Source: Hydractinia symbiolongicarpus (taxonomy: Eukaryota > Cnidaria > Hydrozoa > Anthoathecata > Hydractiniidae). From it: a DNA stretch of 64,000 nt. Both the position numbers and the translations under genes were made by a program. This document shows positions 54,801 through 64,000 of the stretch, piece after piece. The notes below the pieces were generated by a model that saw only the letters and a list, made by a program, of their open reading frames with translations, made no database searches and had not been told where the DNA came from. The stretch spans positions 5,768,001-5,832,000 of the forward strand of contig NC_079884.1 of NCBI RefSeq assembly GCF_029227915.1, given 5' to 3'. The stretch's first letter is position 1. Each line of letters opens with the position of its first letter.

Positions 54801-56587
54801 AATCGCGGGTTTTCGTTTGCCGGCGATTAAACATGTTTCATTAAGCGTGTCATCAAAAATGAAAACATTTTTGAAAACTACAAGTCTCATGCGTTTTAGT
54901 GGTGCAAAAAATATTTAAAAAATCGTTCGGGAAATGAGTTTACTCCCTGGGTACTTTCTTTGTATACATTCGACTATACGGGCCAAGCCTGGGATTTACG
55001 GGAAATCGCGGGATTTTGTTTGCCGGCGATTAAACCTCTTTTATTAAGCCTCTCATCAAAAATGAAAACATTTTTGAAAACTGCAAGTCTCATGCGTTTT
55101 AGTGGTGAAAAGATAATTGAAAAAATCGTTCGGGAAATGAGTTTACTCCCTGGGTACTTTCTTTGTATATTTTGACTATGCGGGCCGAGTCCGGGGTTTA
55201 CGGGAAATGGCGGGTTTTCGTTTGCCGGCGATTAAACGTCTTTTATTCAGCGTCTCATCAAAAATGAAAACATTTTTAAAAACTACAAGTCTCATGGTGT
55301 TTTAGTGCTGAAAAAATAATTTAAAAAGTCGTTCGGGAAATGAGTTTACTCCCTGGGTACTTTCTTTGTATACTTTTGATTATACGGGCCGAGTCCGGGA
55401 TTTACGGGAAATCGCGGGTTTTCGTTTGCCGGCGATTAAACTTCTTTTATTCAGCGTCTCATCAAAAATGAAAACATTTTTAAAAACTACAAGTCTCATG
55501 GGCTCTAGTGGTGAAATAATAATTCAAAAAATCCTTTGGGAAATTAGTTTACTCCCTGGGTACATTCTTTGTATACTTTTGACTATACGGGCCAAGCCCG
55601 GGATTTACGGGAAATCGCGGGTTTTCGTTTGCCGGCGATTAAACTTCTTTTATTCAGCGTCTCATCAAAAATGAAAACATTTTTAAAAACTACAAGTCTC
55701 ATGGGCTCTAGTGGTGAAATAATAATTCAAAAAATCCTTTGGGAAATGAGTTTACTCCCTGGGTACTTTCTTTGTATACATTCGACTATACAGGCCAAGC
55801 CCGGGATTTACGGGAAATCGCGGGATTTTGTTTGCCGGCGATTAAACGTCTTTTATTCAGCGTCTCACCAAAAATGAAAACATTTTTGAAAACTACAAGT
55901 CTCATGCGTTTTAGTGCTGAAAAAATAATTTAAAAAATCGTTCGGGAAATGAGTTTACTCCCTGGGTACTTTCTTTGTATATTTTGACTATGCAGGCCGA
56001 GTCCGGGGTTTACGGGAAATGGCGGGTTTTCGTTTGCCGGCGATTAAACGTCTTTTATTCAGCGTCTCATCAAAAATGAAAACATTTTTAAAAACTACAA
56101 GTGTCATTCGTTTTAGCGCTGAAAAAATAATTTAAAAAGTCGTTCGGGAAATGAGTTTACTCCCTGGGTACTTTATTTGTATACTTTTGATTATACGGAC
56201 CTAGTCCGGGGTTTACGGGAAATTTGAGGGTTTTCGTTTGCCGGCGATTAAATTTCTTTTATTCAGCGTCTCATCAAAAATGAAAACATTTTTGAAAACT
56301 ACAAGTCTCATGCGTTTTAGTGGTGAAAAAATGAATTAAAAAATCGTTCGGGAAATGAGTTTACTCCCTGGGTACTATCTTTGTATACTTTTGACTATAC
56401 GGGCCAAGCCCGGGATTTACGGGAAATCTCGGGTTTTCGTTTGCCGGCGATTAAACCTCTTTCATTAAGCGTCTCATCAAAAATGAAAACTTTTTTGAAA
56501 ACTACAAGTCTCATGCGTTTTAGTGTTGAAAAAATAAATTAAAAAATCGTTCTGGAAATGAGTTTACTCACAGGGTACTTTCTTTGT
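51881..56587 (+). repeat. Satellite domain D, left of the insertion
   Basis: Satellite only, no gene. Marked by ATGTTTCATTAAGCGTGTC, AAAAATGAATTAAAAAATCG and AAATTTGAGGGTTTTCG. The CCTAGTCCGGGG word recurs at 52951, 53763, 54373 and 56200. The first step is 812 bp (four monomers) and the second 610 bp (three monomers), because the monomer with TATATTTTGACTATGCAGG is absent from the second interval. The interval 53763-54373 is the closest empty counterpart of the one holding the insertion. Confidence 0.75.
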
Positions 56588-56601
56588 TTATTACCCCACT
56601 G
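56587..56601 (+). repeat. Left 15-bp terminal inverted repeat
   Basis: TTTATTACCCCACTG, perfectly complementary to 57126-57140. The first T coincides with the last satellite base, so the element-specific part begins at 56588. It lies directly at the satellite junction. Confidence 0.8.
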
Positions 56602-56628
56602 TTGAGTATTTTCGAATGTTTACGTTTA

Positions 56629-56637
56629 TTCGAACGT
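56629..56637 (+). repeat. Subterminal 9-bp inverted repeat, left arm
   Basis: TTCGAACGT, complementary to ACGTTCGAA at 57021-57029. It overlaps the 8-bp palindrome GAACGTTC (56632-56639). A second TTCGAA word lies at 56611. Paired subterminal motifs of this kind are typical of transposase binding regions, but a chance match of 9 bp cannot be excluded. Confidence 0.35.
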
Positions 56638-56650
56638 TCTCGGAAAATTT

Positions 56651-56685
56651 GATTGGTTTTTTTTTTCACGTGACCAGTCTATATG
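56651..56685 (+). promoter_or_regulatory. Promoter-like region: CCAAT, E-box, TATA-like
   Basis: GATTGG at 56651-56656 is an inverted CCAAT box. A ten-T run follows (56657-56666), then the 8-bp palindrome TCACGTGA (56666-56673), which contains the E-box CACGTG, then TATATG at 56680-56685. The order and spacing, 65-100 bp ahead of the reading frame at 56751, resemble a compact polymerase II promoter. This is pattern recognition only; no transcription evidence exists here. Confidence 0.4.
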
Positions 56686-56750
56686 ACGCCGTATTAACCG
56701 ACATCAAAACAAAAACAAAACAAGAAAGTTAATTTAATCACCGTTACAAA

Positions 56751-56939
56751 ATGTCAAACATCTTGAGCTCAAATAATAACCAACTTGACGTACATAACCA
56801 ATCGACAGCTCTTAATACTTCCAGTTCCACGCAGTCTTCAACCCTCTCGTCATTTTTTTCCGGAGGAAATTTTAACAATTGTACATTTAATTTTAATACG
56901 AAGACTCCACCAGCGAAACGACAAAGAATTGAATTTTAA
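56751..56939 (+). CDS. Hypothetical 62-aa Ser/Asn/Thr-rich protein
   Basis: A single reading frame of 62 codons inside the inverted-repeat-bounded part of the insertion. An in-frame TAA at 56730-56732 and an A at position -3 (ACAAAATGT) support this ATG as the start. Residues 1-34 are low complexity; Ser, Thr and Asn make up 30 of the 62 residues. Residues 35-49 alternate aromatic and polar residues (FFSGG then NFNNCTFNFN), which could form a beta strand. Residues 53-59 (PPAKRQR) look like a monopartite nuclear localisation signal close to the C-terminus, IEF. No signal peptide, membrane segment or catalytic motif is seen. I do not recognise the family. It may be a genuine small nuclear protein encoded by the element, a remnant exon of a larger gene, or a chance frame; the upstream promoter-like words and downstream AATAAA favour a real transcription unit. 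Confidence 0.4.
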   Translation: MSNILSSNNNQLDVHNQSTALNTSSSTQSSTLSSFFSGGNFNNCTFNFNTKTPPAKRQRIEF

Positions 56940-57125
56940 AACTGTTTTGAAAATATTCTATTTTTAAAAGTTGTATTGTATTGTTTATTTTTGAATGAGT
57001 TGTGGATCGAATGTCTGTGTACGTTCGAAATATAAAGAAAGTTACATGGTTTCCACCTAAGCCTTGTTTTTGTTAAAGACCCCTGGACTCTAAAACCTTT
57101 TTTTCATTAATGGTTATGAAATAAT

Positions 57126-57140
57126 CAGTGGGGTAATAAA
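57126..57140 (-). repeat. Right 15-bp terminal inverted repeat
   Basis: CAGTGGGGTAATAAA, the exact reverse complement of 56587-56601. It is not at the right junction with satellite: another 146 bp of foldback sequence follows. Its outer end overlaps the edge of the foldback arm (ATAAATGACTTATTAACC versus ATTAATGGCTTATTAACC on the other side). Confidence 0.8.
57135..57140 (+). terminator. AATAAA polyadenylation signal
   Basis: Canonical AATAAA about 195 bp after the stop codon, lying inside the right inverted repeat. The intervening 56940-57125 is AT-rich with a TTGTATTGTATTGTTT stretch and holds no other recognisable feature apart from an ACGTTCGAA word (57021-57029) complementary to 56629-56637. 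Whether the signal is used is unknown. Confidence 0.35.
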
Positions 57141-57143
57141 TGA

Positions 57144-57186
57144 CTTATTAACCTTATTAGCCTGTCTATACGGGAAAATATAGACC
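57144..57186 (+). repeat. Foldback left arm (43 bp)
   Basis: Pairs with 57238-57280 over 43 bp with one mismatch (57163 against 57261). The outer 19 bp, CTTATTAACCTTATTAGCC, match perfectly. The inner part contains its own hairpin, GTCTATA (57164-57170) with TATAGAC (57179-57185), separated by CGGGAAAA. Confidence 0.85.
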
Positions 57187-57237
57187 TCTGTCACTCGCAT
57201 GGACCTCACTGCGTTCGGTCCATGACGTCATGACCTC
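57187..57237. repeat. Foldback centre with inner hairpin and TGACGTCA
   Basis: The 51-bp centre holds CATGGACC (57198-57205) and GGTCCATG (57217-57224) as an 8-bp stem with an 11-base loop, followed by the palindrome TGACGTCA (57223-57230), identical to a cAMP-response-element core. It is more GC-rich than the arms. No reading frame is seen. Confidence 0.7.
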
Positions 57238-57280
57238 GGTCTATATTTTCCCGTATAGACCGGCTAATAAGGTTAATAAG
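57238..57280 (-). repeat. Foldback right arm (43 bp)
   Basis: Reverse complement of 57144-57186 apart from one base. It includes the nested hairpin GGTCTATA (57238-57245) with TATAGACC (57254-57261). The satellite resumes six bases after the arm ends. Confidence 0.85.
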
Positions 57281-57286
57281 CCATTA

Positions 57287-60200
57287 ATACATTCGACTAT
57301 ACGGGCCAAGCCCGGGATTTACGGGAAATCGCGGGTTTTCGTTTGCCGGCGATTAAACATGTTTCATTAAGCGTGTCATCAAAAATGAAAACATTTTTGA
57401 AAACTACAAGTCTCATGCGTTTTAGTGCTGAAAAAATAATTTAAAAAATCGTTCGGGAAATGAGTTTACTCCCTGGGTACTTTCTTTGTATACTTTTGAT
57501 TATACGGACCTAGTCCGGGGTTTACGGGAAATTTGAGGGTTTTCGTTTGCCGGCGATTAAATTTCTTTTATTCAGCGTCTCATCAAAAATGAAAACATTT
57601 TTGAAAACTACAAGTCACATGCGTTTTAGTGGTGAAAAAATGAATTAAAAAATCGTTCGGGAAATGAGTTTACTCCCTGGGTACTATCTTTGTATACTTT
57701 TGACTATACGGGCCAAGCCCGGGATTTACGGGAAATCTCGGGTTTTCGTTTGCCGGCGATTAAACCTCTTTCATTAAGCGTCTCCTCAAAAATGAAAACT
57801 TTTTTGAAAACTACAAGTCTCATGCGTTTTAGTGTTGAAAAAATAAATTAAAAAATCGTTCTGGAAATGAGTTTACTCACAGGGTACTTTCTTTGTATAC
57901 ATTCGACTATACGGGCCAAGCCCGGGATTTACGGGAAATCGCGGGTTTTCGTTTGCCGGCGATTAAACATGTTTCATTAAGCGTGTCATCAAAAATGAAA
58001 ACATTTTTGAAAACTACAAGTCTCATGCGTTTTAGTGGTGCAAAAAATATTTAAAAAATCGTTCGGGAAATGAGTTTACTCCCTGGGTACTTTCTTTGTA
58101 TACATTTGACTATACGGGCCAAGCCTGGGATTTACGGGAAATCGCGGGATTTTGTTTGCCGGCGATTAAACCTCTTTTATTAAGCCTCTCATCAAAAATG
58201 AAAACATTTTTGAAAACTGCAAGTCTCATGCGTTTTAGTGGTGAAAAGATAATTGAAAAAATCGTTCGGGAAATGAGTTTACTCCCTGGGTACTTTCTTT
58301 GTATATTTTGACTATGCGGGCCGAGTCCGGGGTTTACGGGAAATGGCGGGTTTTCGTTTGCCGGCGATTAAACGTCTTTTATTCAGCGTCTCATCAAAAA
58401 TGAAAACATTTTTAAAAACTACAAGTCTCATGGTGTTTTAGTGCTGAAAAAATAATTTAAAAAGTCGTTCGGGAAATGAGTTTACTCCCTGGGTACTTTC
58501 TTTGTATACTTTTGATTATACGGGCCGAGTCTGGGATTTACGGGAAATCGCGGGTTTTCGTTTGCCGGCGATTAAACTTCTTTTATTCAGCGTCTCATCA
58601 AAAATGAAAACATTTTTAAAAACTACAAGTCTCATGGGCTCTAGTGGTGAAATAATAATTCAAAAAATCCTTTGGGAAATTAGTTTACTCCCTGGGTACA
58701 TTCTTTGTATACTTTTGACTATACGGGCCAAGCCCGGGATTTACGGGAAATCGCGGGTTTTTGTTTGCCGGCGATTAAACATGTTTCATTAAGCGTCTCA
58801 TCAAAAATGAAAACATTTTTGAAAACTACAAGTCTCATGCGTTTTAGTGGTGCAAAAAAAATTTAAAAAATCGTTCGGGAAATGAGTTTACTCCCTGGGT
58901 ACTTTCTTTGTATACATTCGACTATACGGGCCAAGTCCGGGATTTACGGGAAATCGCGGGATTTTGTTTGCCGGCGATTAAACGTCTTTTATTCAGCGTC
59001 TCACCAAAAATGAAAACATTTTTAAAAACTACAAGTCTCATGGGCTCTAGTGGTGAAATAATAATTCAAAAAATCCTTTGGGAAATTAGTTTACTCACAG
59101 GGTACTTTCTTTGTATACATTCGACTATACGGGCCAAGCCCGGGATTTACGGGAAATCGCGGGTTTTCGTTTGCCGGCGATTAAACATGTTTCATTAAGC
59201 GTGTCATCAAAAATGAAAACATTTTTGAAAACTACAAGTCTCATGCGTTTTAGTGCTGAAAAAATAATTTAAAAAATCGTTCGGGAAATGAGTTTACTCC
59301 CTGGGTACTTTCTTTGTATATTTTGACTATGCAGGCCGAGTCCGGGGTTTACGGGAAATGGCGGGTTTTCGTTTGCCGGCGATTAAACGTCTTTTATTCA
59401 GCGTCTCATCAAAAATGAAAACATTTTTAAAAACTACAAGTGTCATTCGTTTTAGCGCTGAAAAAATAATTTAAAAAGTCGTTCGGGAAATGAGTGTACT
59501 CCCTGGGTACTTTCTTTGTATACTTTTGATTATACGGACCTAGTCCGGGGTTTACGGGAAATTTGAGGGTTTTCGTTTGCCGGCGATTAAATTTCTTTTA
59601 TTCAGCGTCTCATCAAAAATGAAAACATTTTTGAAAACTACAAGTCTCATGCGTTTTAGTGGTGAAAAAATGAATTAAAAAATCGTTCGGGAAATGAGTT
59701 TACTCCCTGGGTACTATCTTTGTATACTTTTGACTATACGGGCCAAGCCCGGGATTTACGGGAAATCTCGGGTTTTCGTTTGCCGGCGATTAAACCTCTT
59801 TCATTAAGCGTCTCATCAAAAATGAAAACTTTTTTGAAAACTACAAGTCTCATGCGTTTTAGTGTTGAAAAAATAAATTAAAAAATCGTTCTGGAAATGA
59901 GTTTACTCACAGGGTACTTTCTTTGTATACATTCGACTATACGGGCCAAGCCCGGGATTTACGGGAAATCGCGGGTTTTCGTTTGCCGGCGATTGAACAT
60001 GTTTCATTAAGCGTGTCATCAAAAATGAAAACATTTTTGAAAACTACAAGTCTCATGCGTTTTAGTGGTGCAAAAAAAATTTAAAAAATCGTTCGGGAAA
60101 TGAGTTTACTCCCTGGGTACTTTCTTTGTATACATTCGACTATACGGGCCAAGTCCGGGATTTACGGGAAATCGCGGGATTTTGTTTGCCGGCGATTAAA

Positions 60201-63200
60201 CGTCTTTTATTCAGCGTCTCACCAAAAATGAAAACATTTTTAAAAACTACAAGTCTCATGGGCTCTAGTGGTGAAATAATAATTCAAAAAATCCTTTGGG
60301 AAATTAGTTTACTCACAGGGTACTTTCTTTGTATACATTCGACTATACGGGCCAAGCCCGGGATTTACGGGAAATCGCGGGTTTTCGTTTGCCGGCGATT
60401 AAACATGTTTCATTAAGCGTGTCATCAAAAATTAAAACATTTTTGAAAACTACAAGTCTCATGCGTTTTAGTGCTGAAAAAATAATTTAAAAAATCGTTC
60501 GGGAAATGAGTTTACTCCCTGGGTACTTTCTTTGTATATTTTGACTATGCAGGCCGAGTCCGGGGTTTACGGGAAATGGCGGGTTTTCGTTTGCCGGCGA
60601 TTAAACGTCTTTTATTCAGCGTCTCATCAAAAATGAAAACATTTTTAAAAACTACAAGTGTCATTCGTTTTAGCGCTGAAAAAATAATTTAAAAAGTCGT
60701 TCGGGAAATGAGTGTACTCCCTGGGTACTTTCTTTGTATACTTTTGATTATACGGGCTAAGCCGGCATTTACGGGAAATTTGAGGGTTTTCGTTTGCCGG
60801 CGATTAAATTTCTTTTATTCAGCGTCTCATCAAAAATGAAAACATTTTTGAAAACTACAAGTCTCATGCGTTTTAGTGGTGAAAAAATGAATTAAAAAAT
60901 CGTTCGGGAAATGAGTTTACTCCCTGGGTACTATCTTTGTATACTTTTGACTATACGGGCCAAGCCCGGGATTTACGGGAAATCTCGGGTTTTCGTTTGC
61001 CGGCGATTAAACCTCTTTCATTAAGCGTCTCATCAAAAATGAAAACTTTTTTGAAAACTACAAGTCTCATGCGTTTTAGTGTTGAAAAAATAAATTAAAA
61101 AATCGTTCTGGAAATGAGTTTACTCACAGGGTACTTTCTTTGTATACATTCGACTATACGGGCCAAGCCCGGGATTTACGGGAAATCGCGGGTTTTCGTT
61201 TGCCGGCGATTGAACATGTTTCATTAAGCGTGTCATCAAAAATGAAAACATTTTTGAAAACTACAAGTCTCATGCGTTTTAGTGGTGCAAAAAATATTTA
61301 AAAAATCGTTCGGGAAATGAGTTTACTCACTGGGTACTTTCTTTGTATACATTCGACTATACGGGCCAAGCCCGGGATTTACGGGAAATCGCGGGATTTT
61401 GTTTGCCGGCGATTAAACCTCTTTTATTAAGCCTCTCATCAAAAATGAAAACATTTTTGAAAACTGCAAGTCTCATGCGTTTTAGTGGTGAAAAGATAAT
61501 TGAAAAAATCGTTCGGGAAATGAGTTTACTCCCTGGGTACTTTCTTTGTATATTTTGACTATGCGGGCCGAGTCCGGGGTTTACGGGAAATGGCGGGTTT
61601 TCGTGTGCCGGCGATTAAACGTCTTTTATTCAGCGTCTCATCAAAAATGAAAACATTTTTAAAAACTACAAGTCTCATGGTGTTTTAGTGCTGAAAAAAT
61701 AATTTAAAAAGTCGTTCGGGAAATGAGTTTACTCCCTGGGTACTTTCTTTGTATACTTTTGATTATACGGGCCGAGTCCGGGATTTACGGGAAATCGCGG
61801 GTTTTCGTTTGCCGGCGATTAAACTTCTTTTATTCAGCGTCTCATCAAAAATGAAAACATTTTTAAAAACTACAAGTCTCATGGGCTCTAGTGGTGAAAT
61901 AATAATTCAAAAAATCCTTTGGGAAATTAGTTTACTCCCTGGGTACATTCTTTGTATACTTTTGACTATACGGGCCAAGCCCGGGATTTACGGGAAATCG
62001 CAGGTTTTTGTTTGCCGGCGATTAAACATGTTTCATTAGGCGTCTCACCAAAAATGAAAACATTTTTGAAAACTACAAGTCTCATGCGTTTTAGTGGTGC
62101 AAAAAAAATTTAAAAAATCGTTCGGGAAATGAGTTTACTCCCTGGGTACTTTCTTTGTATACATTCGACTATACGGGCCGAGTCCGGGATTTACGGGAAA
62201 TCGCGGGTTTTCGTTTGCCGGCGATTAAACTTCTTTTATTCAGCGTCTCATCAAAATTGAAAACATTTTTAAAAACTACAAGTCTCATGGGCTCTAGTGG
62301 TGAAATAATAATTCAAAAAATCCTTTGGGAAATTAGTTTACTCACAGGGTACTTTCTTTGTATACATTCGACTATGCGGGCCAAGCCCGGGATTTACGGG
62401 AAATCGCGGGTTTTTGTTTGCCGGCGATTAAACAACTTTCATTAAACGTCTCATCAAAAATGAAAACATTTCTGAAAACTACAAGTCTCATGCGTTTTAG
62501 TGGTGAAAATTAATTTAAAAAATCGTTCGGGAAATGAGTTTACTCCCTGGGTACTTTCTTTCTATACTTTTAACTATACGGGCCGAGTCCGGGATTTACG
62601 GGAAGTCGCAGGTTTTCGTTTGCCGGCAATTAAACTTCTTTTATTCAGCGTCTTATCAAAAATGAAAACATTTTTGAAAACTACAAGTCTCATGCGTTTT
62701 AGTGGTGAAAAAATAATTTAAAAAATCGTTCGAGAAATGAGTTTACTTCCTGGGTACTTTCTTTGTATACATTCGACTATACGGGCCAAGCCCGGGATTT
62801 ACGGGAAATCGCGGGATTTTGTTTGCCGGCGATTAAACGTCTTTTATTCAGCGTCTCACCAAAAATGAAAACATTTTTAAAAACTACAAGTCTCATGGTG
62901 TTTTAGTGCTGAAAAAATAATTTAAAAAGTCGTTCGGGAAATGAGTTTACTCCCTGGGTACTTTCTTTGTATACTTTTGATTATACGGGCCGAGTCCGGG
63001 ATTTACGGGAAATCGCGGGTTTTCGTTTGCCGGCGATTAAACTTCTTTTATTCAGCGTCTCATCAAAATTGAAAACATTTTTAAAAACTACAAGTCTCAT
63101 GGGCTCTAGTGGTGAAATAATAATTCAAAAAATCCTTTGGGAAATTAGTTTACTCACAGGGTACTTTCTTTGTATACATTCGACTATGCGGGCCAAGCCC

Positions 63201-64000
63201 GGGATTTACGGGAAATCGCGGGTTTTTGTTTGCCAGCGATTAAACAACTTTCATTAAACGTCTCATCAAAAATGAAAACATTTCTGAAAACTACAAGTCT
63301 CATGCGTTTTAGTGGTGAAAATTAATTTAAAAAATCGTTCGGGAAATGAGTTTACTCCCTGGGTACTTTCTTTCTATACTTTTAACTATACGGGCCGAGT
63401 CCGGGATTTACGGGAAGTCGCAGGTTTTCGTTTGCCGGCAATTAAACTTCTTTTATTCAGCGTCTCATCAAAAATGAAAACATTTTTAAAAACTACAAGT
63501 CTCATGGGCTTTAGTGGTGAAATAATAATTTAAAAAATCGTTCGGGAAATGAGTTTACACCCCGGGTACTTTCTTTGTATACTTTTGACTATACGGGCCG
63601 AGTCCGGGATTTATGGGAAATCGCAGGTTTTCGTTTGCCGGCTATTAAACTTCTTTTATTCAGCGTCTTATCAAAAATGAAAACATTTTTGAAAACTACA
63701 AGTCTCATGCGTTTTAGTGGTGAAAAAATAATTTAAAAAATCGTTCGAGAAATGAGTTTACTCCCTGGGTACTTTCTTTGTATACATTCGACTATACGGG
63801 CCAAGCCCGGGATTTACGTGAAATCGCGGGTTTTCGTTTGCCGGCGATTAAACCTGTTTCATTAAGCGTCTCATCAAAAATGAAAACAATTTTGAAAACT
63901 GCAAGTCTCATGCGTTTTAGTGGTGAAAAGATAATTGAAAAAATCGTTTCGGAAATGAGTTTACTCACAGGGTACTTTCTTTGTATACATTCGACTATAC
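57287..64000 (+). repeat. Satellite DNA array, right part (after insertion)
   Basis: The same satellite, in the same orientation and register, resumes directly after the 699-bp insertion: ATACATTCGACTATACGGG at 57287 continues the monomer interrupted at 56587. Higher-order units of 1218 bp (6 monomers) and 812 bp (4 monomers) are visible, for example near-identical blocks beginning at 58908 and 60126, and at 62155 and 62967. The right boundary of the array is outside the window. No gene is seen in this interval. Confidence 0.98.

Larger units (their letters stand above)
1..56587 (+). repeat. Satellite DNA array, 203-bp monomer, left part
   Basis: Continuous head-to-tail tandem array; every monomer has the same orientation. 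Successive GTATAC landmarks fall at 1, 203, 405, 607, 809, 1012, 1215 and 1418, giving monomers of 202 or 203 bp. The 202-bp forms lose one base near the GTGAATAATAATTT or GAGAAAATTAATTT junction. Each monomer carries, in order, a GTATAC/ACTATACGGGCC dyad, a run of CGGG words, TTTTCGTTTGCCGGCGATT, a pyrimidine-rich TTCTTTTATTCAGCGTC or CTCTTTCATTAAGCGTC block, ATCAAAAATGAAAACATTT, ACTACAAGTCTCATG, an A-rich stretch, TCGTTCGGGAAATGAG and GGTACTTTCTTT. Monomers fall into subfamilies arranged in higher-order units. No coding gene, RNA gene or unrelated sequence is visible in this interval. The left boundary is outside the window. Confidence 0.98.
56588..57286 (+). mobile_element. Unique 699-bp insertion in satellite (unclassified TIR plus foldback element)
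   Basis: The only non-satellite sequence in the window. The host monomer reads CTTTGT, then the insertion, then ATACATTCG; uninterrupted monomers read CTTTGTATACATTCG (for example across 54150/54151). Insertion is therefore exact, with no satellite base lost and no target duplication visible. Spacing confirms the size: CCTAGTCCGGGG landmarks at 56200 and 57509 are 1309 bp apart, against 610 bp for the empty counterpart 53763-54373. The left 554 bp is flanked by a perfect 15-bp inverted repeat and holds a small reading frame; the right part is a foldback structure. No transposase is encoded, so if mobile it is non-autonomous. I do not recognise the superfamily. Alternatives are two nested elements, or a captured fragment inserted by repair. 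Confidence 0.7.

Noticed and set aside
1-56587. Many 61-122-codon frames on the + strand (YTFDYTG-type products)
   Set aside because: They repeat with the satellite, change frame from monomer to monomer because the monomer is 202-203 bp, and lack promoter or splice context. They are treated as by-products of the repeat, not genes.
56587-56601. Rolling-circle origin (TATTAC as in CRESS-DNA nonanucleotides)
   Set aside because: Only the TATTAC core matches, it lies in a terminal inverted repeat and not in a hairpin loop, and no Rep protein is encoded.
56785-56967. Overlapping 60-codon frame in another phase of the insertion
   Set aside because: It overlaps the 62-codon frame at 56751-56939, starts later with a poorer context and has no recognisable composition or motif. 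Likely a shadow.
56587-57140. hAT or Tc1/mariner assignment from the CAGTG word
   Set aside because: CAGTGGGG faces inward here (it is the inner end of the right repeat), whereas in those families CAG(T/G) is the outer terminus. There is also no 8-bp or TA duplication.
57281-57290. TTAA at the right junction as a piggyBac-type target site
   Set aside because: TTAA occurs only on the right (57284-57287). The left junction reads GTTTATTACC and the empty site GTATAC has no TTAA, so a TTAA duplication is not supported.
1-64000. CRISPR array
   Set aside because: Repeats are about 203 bp and contiguous, with no unique spacers, and differences are subfamily substitutions. This is a satellite, not a CRISPR locus.
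1-64000. Tandem-repeat protein gene (long repeat domain protein)
   Set aside because: The repeat length is not a multiple of three and stops occur in all frames within about 1.5 monomers, so no long repeat protein can be encoded.

Overview
The window is almost entirely one eukaryotic satellite DNA array. About 63.3 kb of the 64 kb is a head-to-tail, single-orientation tandem repeat with a monomer of about 203 bp (202-204 bp variants), roughly 312 copies. It runs off both ends of the window. There is no prokaryotic gene content, and no rRNA, tRNA, CRISPR array or conventional gene cluster. A multi-tier higher-order satellite of this size suggests a centromeric, pericentromeric or other heterochromatic block of a eukaryote. 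The one insertion has the layout of a small eukaryotic transcription unit. A metazoan (invertebrate) source is my guess only; nothing in the sequence fixes the taxon.

Layout. Domain A (1 to about 32.4 kb) consists of monomer subfamilies arranged in higher-order units of 4, 5, 6, 8, 16 and 18 monomers, plus a large 49-monomer-offset duplication. Domain B (about 32.4-44.1 kb) introduces diverged monomers, marked by the words CGGACCTAGTCCGG and TATATTTTGACTATGC, in 6/12/18-monomer units. Domain C (about 44.1-51.9 kb) carries monomers with CTATACTTTTAAC and GAAAATATTTTTAAATAC. Domain D (about 51.9-64 kb) is built from 3-, 4- and 6-monomer units with ATGTTTCATTAAGCGTGTC. Short reading frames of 61-122 codons recur in nearly every monomer, but the monomer length is not a multiple of three, so they are by-products of the conserved repeat and not genes.

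The exception is one 699-bp unique insertion at 56588-57286, placed exactly within a satellite monomer with no loss and no visible duplication of satellite bases. It has two parts. The first is a segment of about 554 bp bounded by a perfect 15-bp inverted repeat, containing a promoter-like region (CCAAT, palindromic E-box, TATA-like), a 62-codon Ser/Asn/Thr-rich reading frame ending in a basic KRQR tract, and an AATAAA inside the right repeat. The second is a foldback module of about 140 bp with 43-bp arms and nested hairpins. I do not recognise the element family. It is the best candidate in the window for something undescribed, probably a non-autonomous DNA element or two nested ones.

Within the satellite itself the main structural signals are four GGG runs spaced 11, 9 and 10 bp apart in most monomers (G-quadruplex-compatible and near helical phase), two short dyads per monomer, and a CENP-B-box-like word restricted to one monomer subfamily of domain A. 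There are also several long, nearly identical segmental duplications that record unequal exchange.
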